Source: a virus
Length of the DNA stretch: 26,615 bases
Strand: one strand, 5' to 3'
Virus record (IMG/VR): IMGVR_UViG_3300010389_000105
Coordinates: 1 to 26,615 of that record
A program made the position numbers and the translations under genes. This document shows, piece by piece, positions 22,201-26,615 of the stretch. The notes under the pieces were generated by a model. It ran no database searches, was not told the origin of the DNA, and saw nothing but the letters and a program-made list of their open reading frames with translations. Each line of letters opens with the position of its first letter. Position 1 is the first letter of the stretch.

Positions 22201-22542
22201 ATGATACAGCCAGGTCGTTACGATATCACGCTGCAACAGGGCGCCACGTTTGAAATGACGGTGCAATACAAGGACAGCAATGGTGACCCAGTAGATATGA
22301 CTGGCTATTCCATTGCGTCCAAAATTTACAATCGACTTGGCACCGCCGAGCTTGCCACGTTTTCTACCCCATGGGATGTCCAAGCAAGTGGCTTGTTTAA
22401 GTTACGACTTCCCGCATCTGGGACTGCCACGATCACTGAGCAGGGCCAATATGACGTGCTTATCACCGATGTAGCAGGGGACAAGTTTTACATTCTTGAG
22501 GGTACTGTATTTGTAAATCCTGGCCTTACTGGGAGGGTATAA
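22201..22542 (+). CDS. Fibre adaptor-like protein (BppU-N-like), second copy
   Basis: 113 residues from the ATG at 22201 (MIQPGRYDITLQQGATFEM); a TTG at 22195 would add only two residues. The pattern matches the N-terminal domain of the protein at 12251: 'r.GdsF/.GatFem', a strand with DPVDMTGYSIASKI, 'tG.lkL.L..s.T/ SGLFKLRLPASGTATI', then 'YDVLITD' and a closing strand. BppU N-terminal-type domains anchor receptor-binding proteins to the tail; that role is inferred here. It is first in the right cassette, as its relative is near the head of the left one. The upstream ribosome site is weak. Confidence 0.65.
   Translation: MIQPGRYDITLQQGATFEMTVQYKDSNGDPVDMTGYSIASKIYNRLGTAELATFSTPWDVQASGLFKLRLPASGTATITEQGQYDVLITDVAGDKFYILEGTVFVNPGLTGRV
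22531..22537 (+). promoter_or_regulatory. Strong Shine-Dalgarno for gene at 22545
   Basis: GGGAGGG ends 7 nt before the ATG at 22545 and lies within the last codons of the preceding gene. It fixes the start of the 94-residue protein. Confidence 0.65.
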
Positions 22543-22544
22543 GC

Positions 22545-22829
22545 ATGGCGCACGAGCTATCGAAAGTAGAAATAGCCCCAGTTTCTCCCACCATTGTTTC
22601 TGTTGATCCAGTTGATCACAGCATTATTGCCGTTACGCGCAATGAAACAAAGGTAGAGTTATCGACGGCAGGGCCGAAAGAGACTGCTGGCACCTTTGCT
22701 TCTATTGAAGATGTGGACATTGCCAATAAAGTGGACAAGTCTGTGGTCTATTATGATGGAAACAGTGACACATTTAAGGCCGACAGCCTTTATACCGTGA
22801 TCACCCTCACAGACGGCGGTAATTTCTAG
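22545..22829 (+). CDS. Small hypothetical fibre-cassette protein
   Basis: A 94-residue protein with a strong ribosome binding site. The first part is beta-rich (VSPTIVSVDPVDHSIIAVTR), followed by ETKVELSTAGPKETAG and an ending VDKSVVYYDGNSDTFKADSL then YTVITLTDGGNF. Endings of this 'k.DkSvvyYd...dtfkAD...t..tltdGGnF' style are familiar from phage structural proteins, often as linkers leading into fibres. No function can be named. It is 2 nt from both neighbours and is probably a virion or assembly component of the second cassette. Confidence 0.6.
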   Translation: MAHELSKVEIAPVSPTIVSVDPVDHSIIAVTRNETKVELSTAGPKETAGTFASIEDVDIANKVDKSVVYYDGNSDTFKADSLYTVITLTDGGNF

Positions 22830-22831
22830 CA

Positions 22832-24298
22832 ATGGCCAACACTCTCCGCATTAAACGGCGTGCCTCTGGATCGCCTGGTGCGCCTACATCGCTCGCCAAT
22901 GCGGAATTGGCCTTCAATGAAGTAGATAACACTCTTTATTACGGCAAAGGCACGGGCGGTGCTGGCGGCACCGCCTCTAGCGTTGAGGCAATTGGTGGTA
23001 GCGGCGCCTATTTGACGCTTTCCACCACTCAAACGATTTCTGGAAACAAGACTTTTACTGGCGACGTTGTTGTCCCCACTCAGTCAACATCTGATGACAG
23101 CACAAAAGCAGCATCGACTGCCTATGTGAAGGCGCAGAACTATTTGACTGGCAACCAGTCCATCTCCGTCACGGGAGATGCTTCTGGCACTGGTACAACA
23201 TCTATTACGTTGACGCTTGCGTCCGTAGGAACTGCTGGCACATATACGAAAGTTACCACAGATGCAAAGGGTCGTGTCACTTCTGGTACAACGCTAAGCG
23301 CCAGTGATATTCCGACGCTAACAGCGTCAAAGATTAGCGATTTTGATACACAAGTTCGCACTAATCGTCTTGATCAACTGGCGGCTCCTTCTGCCAGTGT
23401 TTCGTTAAACAGCCAGAAGATTACGAATCTGGCCGATCCAACTGGTGCGCAGGATGCTGCCACCAAGGCTTACGTTGACGCCACAAAACAGGGCCTCGAT
23501 GTTAAGGATAGTGTTCGTGCTGCCACCACTGCCAATATCACCCTGAGTGGCACTCAAACCGTCGATGGAGTGAGTCTGCTTGCTGGTGATCGTGTGCTGG
23601 TGAAGAACCAGAGCACGGCTTCCGAGAACGGCATTTATGACGTGGTAAGCGGCGGGTCGTGGACACGTTCTGCTGATGCCAATGTCAGCTCGGAAGTCAC
23701 CAGCGGCCTGTTTGTCTTCGTTGAGGAAGGCACCACCAATGCAGACAGTGGCTGGGTGCTCACCACTGATGGTTCCATCACCCTCGGCACGACATCACTT
23801 GCGTTTGTTCAGTTCTCTGGTGCTGGACAAATTACTGCTGGCGCTGGCCTTAGCAAGACTGGCAACACAATTGATGTTGGCACCGCTTCTGCTTCTCGCA
23901 TTGTTGTCAACGCCAACGATATTGATCTTGCCACAACTGGCGTAAGCCAAGGCACCTACAAGAGTGTCACGGTTGACACCTACGGTCGCGTTACTGCGGG
24001 CACCAATCCGACCACGCTGTCTGGTTATGGCATCACTGATGCCCAGCCCCTCGATGCTACTCTCACTGCTCTTGCTGGTGTAAGCGTTGCTGCCAACCAG
24101 CTCATTTATGCAACTGGTAGCGACACCTTCACCACTACTTCCTTTACATCGTTTGGTCGTAGCCTGGTTGATGATGCTGATGCTGCTGCTGGCCGCACCA
24201 CTCTGGGACTTGGCACCATTGCCACTCAGAATGCCAACAATGTGAGCATTACTGGTGGTTCCATCGATAACATTGAATTCGACGGCGGAACATTCTGA
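22832..24298 (+). CDS. Tail fibre protein, DAATK type
   Basis: A 488-residue fibre. Residues 1-55 (MANTLRIKRRASGSPGAPTS, LANAELAFNEVDNTLYYGKG) form an Mtd-like attachment domain. About 65-100 has NKTFTGDVVVPTQS and a STKAAST AYV motif. About 200-220 has DPTGAQDAATKAYVDATKQG. About 232-330 is the common fibre domain ITLSGTQTVDGVSLLAGDRV, LVKNQSTASENGIYDV, uninterrupted here, unlike in the gene at 17522. Later parts contain TYKSVTVDTYGRVTAGTNPT and GYGITDAQPLDATLTALAGV, a tail-collar-like repeat, ending FDGGTF. Probably a trimeric receptor-contacting fibre. It starts 2 nt after the upstream stop with no Shine-Dalgarno. Confidence 0.85.
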   Translation: MANTLRIKRRASGSPGAPTSLANAELAFNEVDNTLYYGKGTGGAGGTASSVEAIGGSGAYLTLSTTQTISGNKTFTGDVVVPTQSTSDDSTKAASTAYVKAQNYLTGNQSISVTGDASGTGTTSITLTLASVGTAGTYTKVTTDAKGRVTSGTTLSASDIPTLTASKISDFDTQVRTNRLDQLAAPSASVSLNSQKITNLADPTGAQDAATKAYVDATKQGLDVKDSVRAATTANITLSGTQTVDGVSLLAGDRVLVKNQSTASENGIYDVVSGGSWTRSADANVSSEVTSGLFVFVEEGTTNADSGWVLTTDGSITLGTTSLAFVQFSGAGQITAGAGLSKTGNTIDVGTASASRIVVNANDIDLATTGVSQGTYKSVTVDTYGRVTAGTNPTTLSGYGITDAQPLDATLTALAGVSVAANQLIYATGSDTFTTTSFTSFGRSLVDDADAAAGRTTLGLGTIATQNANNVSITGGSIDNIEFDGGTF

Positions 24299-24324
24299 TC
24301 CATCGTCCTGCTACATAGCACTCT

Positions 24325-24329
24325 AAGGA
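24325..24329 (+). promoter_or_regulatory. Shine-Dalgarno for gene at 24337
   Basis: AAGGA, 7 nt before the ATG at 24337, in the 38-nt gap after the DAATK fibre gene. Confidence 0.55.
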
Positions 24330-24336
24330 CGGCCAC

Positions 24337-24657
24337 ATGGCAAACACTTTCAAACTGAAACGCAGTGCCGTACAGGGCAAGGTGCCAACAACTGGAGACC
24401 TCCAGCTTGGCGAGCTTGCCCTGAACACTTATGACGGCAAGCTTTATACGAAAAAAGACAATGGCACTGCATCCATTGTTGAGATTGGCGCTGGTGGCGG
24501 GGGTGGATCAGTTGGTCCCATCCTGGAAACTCTTCAAACGCTTGTGTCGTCTCAGTCAATCAACAGTGGCTACAACGCCCTATCTGTTGGTGAGGTGACG
24601 GTAGCATCTGGCGTGTCTATTACTGTGCCCGCCTCTTCAACCTGGATGATTCTTTGA
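24337..24657 (+). CDS. Mtd-like N-terminal domain protein, short
   Basis: A 106-residue protein. Residues 1-50 (MANTFKLKRSAVQGKVPTTG, DLQLGELALNTYDGKLYTKK) are a clear copy of the short attachment fold found at the start of many phage fibres (Mtd N-terminal type) and at the start of the gene at 22832. A Gly-rich hinge (GAGGGGGS) follows, then about 45 residues, beta-rich at the end (NALSVGEVTVASGVSITVPA). It ends without a large fibre domain. The next gene begins 3 nt later and lacks such a domain, so the two together look like a split version of the protein at 19452. Confidence 0.72.
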   Translation: MANTFKLKRSAVQGKVPTTGDLQLGELALNTYDGKLYTKKDNGTASIVEIGAGGGGGSVGPILETLQTLVSSQSINSGYNALSVGEVTVASGVSITVPASSTWMIL

Positions 24658-24660
24658 ACC

Positions 24661-25347
24661 ATGGCTTACGGAAGTGTAAAAGTTGATTCGATTACAACCA
24701 GCACCAAGACAATAACGGTTGATAATCTTCTAGATGGTGCAGCGGGAAGCATTACAAGTGCAATGATCGCCGATGGTGCCATTGTCAATGGCGACATCAA
24801 TGCGTCTGCGGCAATTGCCTACAGCAAGCTTTCACTGTCTAACAGTATTGTCAACGCAGATATAAACTCATCTGCGGCCATCGCAGACAGCAAGCTTGCC
24901 ACTATTTCCACTGGCGGGAAAGTAAGTGGCACTGCCATTACCAGTGGCAACTTGAGCACAAGCGGCAGTATTGCTACCACTTCAACGCTCGCAGTTGGAC
25001 AGTCAAGCGCAGCGGCTAACACTGATCTTGATGTGAATGGCGCCTATGCAGGCAACGTGGTGGCCGTGGCAGCGCTTGATATCAATTGTTCCACTGGTAA
25101 CTATTTCACAAAGACAATCAGCTCTAACAGTACATTCACCTTCAGTAACGTGCCGTCGAGCAGGGCTTATAGCTTCACCCTTGAAGTGGACCACAACAGT
25201 GGAACGATTACCTGGCCTGCAGCAGTTAAATGGAATGGCGACACCGCCCCCACGTTGACCACTGGCAAAACCCATCTGTTTATTTTTGTCACCGACGATG
25301 GTGGCAGTCGCTGGCGCGGCATGGCCGCCGTTGATTTCGTTGATTGA
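24661..25347 (+). CDS. Repeat tail fibre with shared C-terminal knob
   Basis: A 228-residue paralogue of the C-terminal part of the protein at 19452. It has an N-terminal lead (MAYGSVKVDSITTSTKTITV), two short repeats (GAIVNGDINASAAIAYSKL, NSIVNADINSSAAIADSKL), a link KVSGTAITSGNLSTSGSIAT, and the shared C-terminal domain from about residue 120 (CSTGNYFTKTISSNSTFTFS, SGTITWPAAVKWNGD, SRWRGMAAVDFVD). The shaft has fewer repeats than the left copy. No Shine-Dalgarno is visible 5' of the ATG, which follows the previous stop by 3 nt. Confidence 0.82.
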   Translation: MAYGSVKVDSITTSTKTITVDNLLDGAAGSITSAMIADGAIVNGDINASAAIAYSKLSLSNSIVNADINSSAAIADSKLATISTGGKVSGTAITSGNLSTSGSIATTSTLAVGQSSAAANTDLDVNGAYAGNVVAVAALDINCSTGNYFTKTISSNSTFTFSNVPSSRAYSFTLEVDHNSGTITWPAAVKWNGDTAPTLTTGKTHLFIFVTDDGGSRWRGMAAVDFVD

Positions 25348-25350
25348 GGA
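25346..25350 (+). promoter_or_regulatory. Shine-Dalgarno for gene at 25358
   Basis: GAGGA, overlapping the preceding stop codon and 7 nt before the ATG at 25358; supports that start. Confidence 0.55.
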
Positions 25351-25357
25351 CTGAACC

Positions 25358-26569
25358 ATGGGACAAATTCGCATTAACGACGAACAGTTTGAAACTGGCA
25401 TCGTCGCTGACCATCGTGGTCAGCTCCTATCAGTGGGGCCTGATAGCGGCGTAGTCGATGCGTTTGGCAGACAGCGCGTAAGCGAACCTTTCACTCTGTT
25501 TGATAGCACGATGCGCTTTGATGCGCGTCCTGATCTATGGTTCACAGCACTTGCAGGCGGTGGTGCTGCAACGCACCTGCCCAACGAGAGTTCACTCTCT
25601 ATGGCTGTCACCACCAATGGTGACAGCGTGCTGCGCCGTTCTAAGAAGCGCTTTCCCTATCAGCCAGGAAAGAGCTTGCAAATTCTGCAAAGTTTTGTAG
25701 GCACCACTCCTGTTGATGGTCTTGTTCAGGAGTGTGGTTTATTCGATGATGACAATGGCATTATGGTGCGCGTGAATGGCACCACTGTCCAGTTTGTCAT
25801 TCGCGGAAAATACGATGGCACCGTTCAGGAAACAGTCATCAATCAAGATGATTGGAATATTGACACATACGATGATCTAGATATTTCCAAGGCCAACATT
25901 TTTACCGCCGACATTGAATGGCTTGGCGCTGGTCGCGTGAGGCTTGGTTTTGTTGTTGATGGCGAATACAAATATTGCCATGAACAGAATCACGCTAATG
26001 CCATTGATCACGTTTATATGACCACGGCTATTCTGCCGTGCTCCTATCGCATTGCTAGCACTGGCCCCGCTGGGACCATGAAGCAAATTTGCACCAGCGT
26101 GCAAAGCGAAGGTGGATATGAGCCCTCTGGCCCCATCTACATTGCTAGCCGTGGTGCAAGTGGCGTGGCTGCTATTACCAGTGAGCAAGTGGTGGCTGGC
26201 ATTCGCATGGCAAGTGGTCGCACTGGCAATGTGATCATGCCCACGCAAGTAGATGCCACTATTGAAGGCAATACAACAGCGCTTTGGCGCCTGCGTCTCA
26301 ATCCAACCATCATTAGCGGCACTTGGACTACAGCAGACAATGGACGTGGCAATGTTCAAACCCTCACTGCCGCTACATTCTCTGGTGGCACCGTTGTGGC
26401 TGCTGGCCTCGTTGGAAGTCGTGGTAGCACTGCATTCAATGCTGAATCTGCATTGAGCCTTGCTTTGGGCGTCGATGAGAATGGCGCGTCAGACATTCTG
26501 GTGTTGACCATGGAAGCCGACAGCTCTACGAAAGGTTTAGGCGTACTGGGATGGCGTGAGCTGGTGTAG
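25358..26569 (+). CDS. FPYQ-type virion structural protein, paralogue 3
   Basis: A 403-residue third member of the family at 12935 and 14514. Landmarks: DAFGRQRVSEPFTLFDSTMR, KRFPYQPGKSLQIL (about 97-110), ECGLFDDDNGIMVRVNGTTV, ADIEWLGAGRVRLGFVVDGE (187 onward), then CHEQNHAN and YMTTAILPCSYRIASTG. This is the most canonical copy; I recall near-identical motifs in cyanophage virion proteins. The C-terminal 120 residues (IEGNTTALWRLRLNPTIISG and onward) form another beta domain. It is the last complete gene in the window and closes the second cassette. Likely a fibre or tip protein; no enzyme signature. Confidence 0.82.
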   Translation: MGQIRINDEQFETGIVADHRGQLLSVGPDSGVVDAFGRQRVSEPFTLFDSTMRFDARPDLWFTALAGGGAATHLPNESSLSMAVTTNGDSVLRRSKKRFPYQPGKSLQILQSFVGTTPVDGLVQECGLFDDDNGIMVRVNGTTVQFVIRGKYDGTVQETVINQDDWNIDTYDDLDISKANIFTADIEWLGAGRVRLGFVVDGEYKYCHEQNHANAIDHVYMTTAILPCSYRIASTGPAGTMKQICTSVQSEGGYEPSGPIYIASRGASGVAAITSEQVVAGIRMASGRTGNVIMPTQVDATIEGNTTALWRLRLNPTIISGTWTTADNGRGNVQTLTAATFSGGTVVAAGLVGSRGSTAFNAESALSLALGVDENGASDILVLTMEADSSTKGLGVLGWRELV

Positions 26570-26581
26570 CCGCTAGGCTAC
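26566..26581 (+). other. Hairpin at end of right cassette
   Basis: GTAGCC (26566-26571) and GGCTAC (26576-26581) form a perfect 6-bp stem with a GCTA loop, overlapping the stop of the last complete gene. There is no U-tract, so it is a weak or non-canonical terminator at best. Confidence 0.4.
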
Positions 26582-26586
26582 GCCGC

Positions 26587-26615
26587 ATGGAGCCCATTAC
26601 CAAGCCAGAAGTGCA
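26587..26615 (+). CDS. Possible start of next gene (partial)
   Basis: An ATG at 26587 opens a frame (MEPITKPEV...) that runs to the window edge. There is no Shine-Dalgarno, but many starts here lack one, and the position just after the last fibre gene fits a new gene. Nine residues are too few to name it. Confidence 0.35.

Noticed and set aside
22832-25347. Diversity-generating retroelement suggested by Mtd-like domains
   Set aside because: No reverse transcriptase, Avd or template/variable repeat pair with adenine-specific changes was seen. The Mtd-like similarity is limited to a common N-terminal attachment fold.
26566-26581. Terminator at the right edge
   Set aside because: The 6-bp hairpin lacks a U-tract; kept only as a hairpin, not as a terminator.

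Overview
The window is part of the late structural region of a tailed phage with a long, non-contractile (siphovirus) tail. Every recognisable gene lies on the + strand, and most are packed with 1-8 bp overlaps or gaps of a few bases. No tRNA, rRNA, CRISPR array, IS element, integrase, reverse transcriptase or replication gene was seen. The core follows the lambda tail order: G/GT chaperones, tape measure (H), M, L, K, I, J. Beyond J come large fibre and adhesin genes, several built from modules I recall from cyanobacterial phages (FPYQ-type virion proteins, Mtd-like N-termini, 'DAATK' fibre modules). About half the starts lack a clear Shine-Dalgarno sequence. A cyanophage of Synechococcus-like cells is my best guess; it is an inference, not shown by any single gene.

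Layout. 1-2154: a terminator-like hairpin, two small tail-completion candidates, the tail assembly chaperone pair joined by a programmed -1 frameshift, and a gp10/Z-like protein. 2154-11008: tape measure, then homologues of lambda M, L, K, I and J that build the tail tip and initiator complex. The fibronectin-like part of J is a separate gene. 11011-22121: a fibre module with a small beta-sandwich protein, a coiled-coil protein, an adaptor-like protein, two FPYQ paralogues, a module-bearing virion protein, two long fibres, a glycine-rich adhesin, a tail-fibre assembly chaperone and a 45-residue basic protein, closed by a strong terminator at 22124-22150. 22201-26569: a second, shorter fibre cassette that re-uses the same domain types (adaptor-like, DAATK fibre, Mtd-like domain, repeat fibre, FPYQ paralogue). 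A possible new gene starts at the right edge.

How they work together: the chaperones load onto the tape measure, which sets tail length. M, L, K, I and J build the tip; K carries two peptidase domains and L probably holds a metal or Fe-S cluster. The fibre cassettes attach to the tip and supply host recognition.

Most notable: (1) an A_AAA_AAC slippery heptamer with an unusually elaborate downstream stem; (2) an L homologue whose cysteine quartet is split by about 290 extra residues; (3) a J protein cut at the lambda receptor-binding boundary; (4) a beta module inserted inside a fibre domain and shared by neighbouring genes; (5) two parallel fibre cassettes separated by a terminator.
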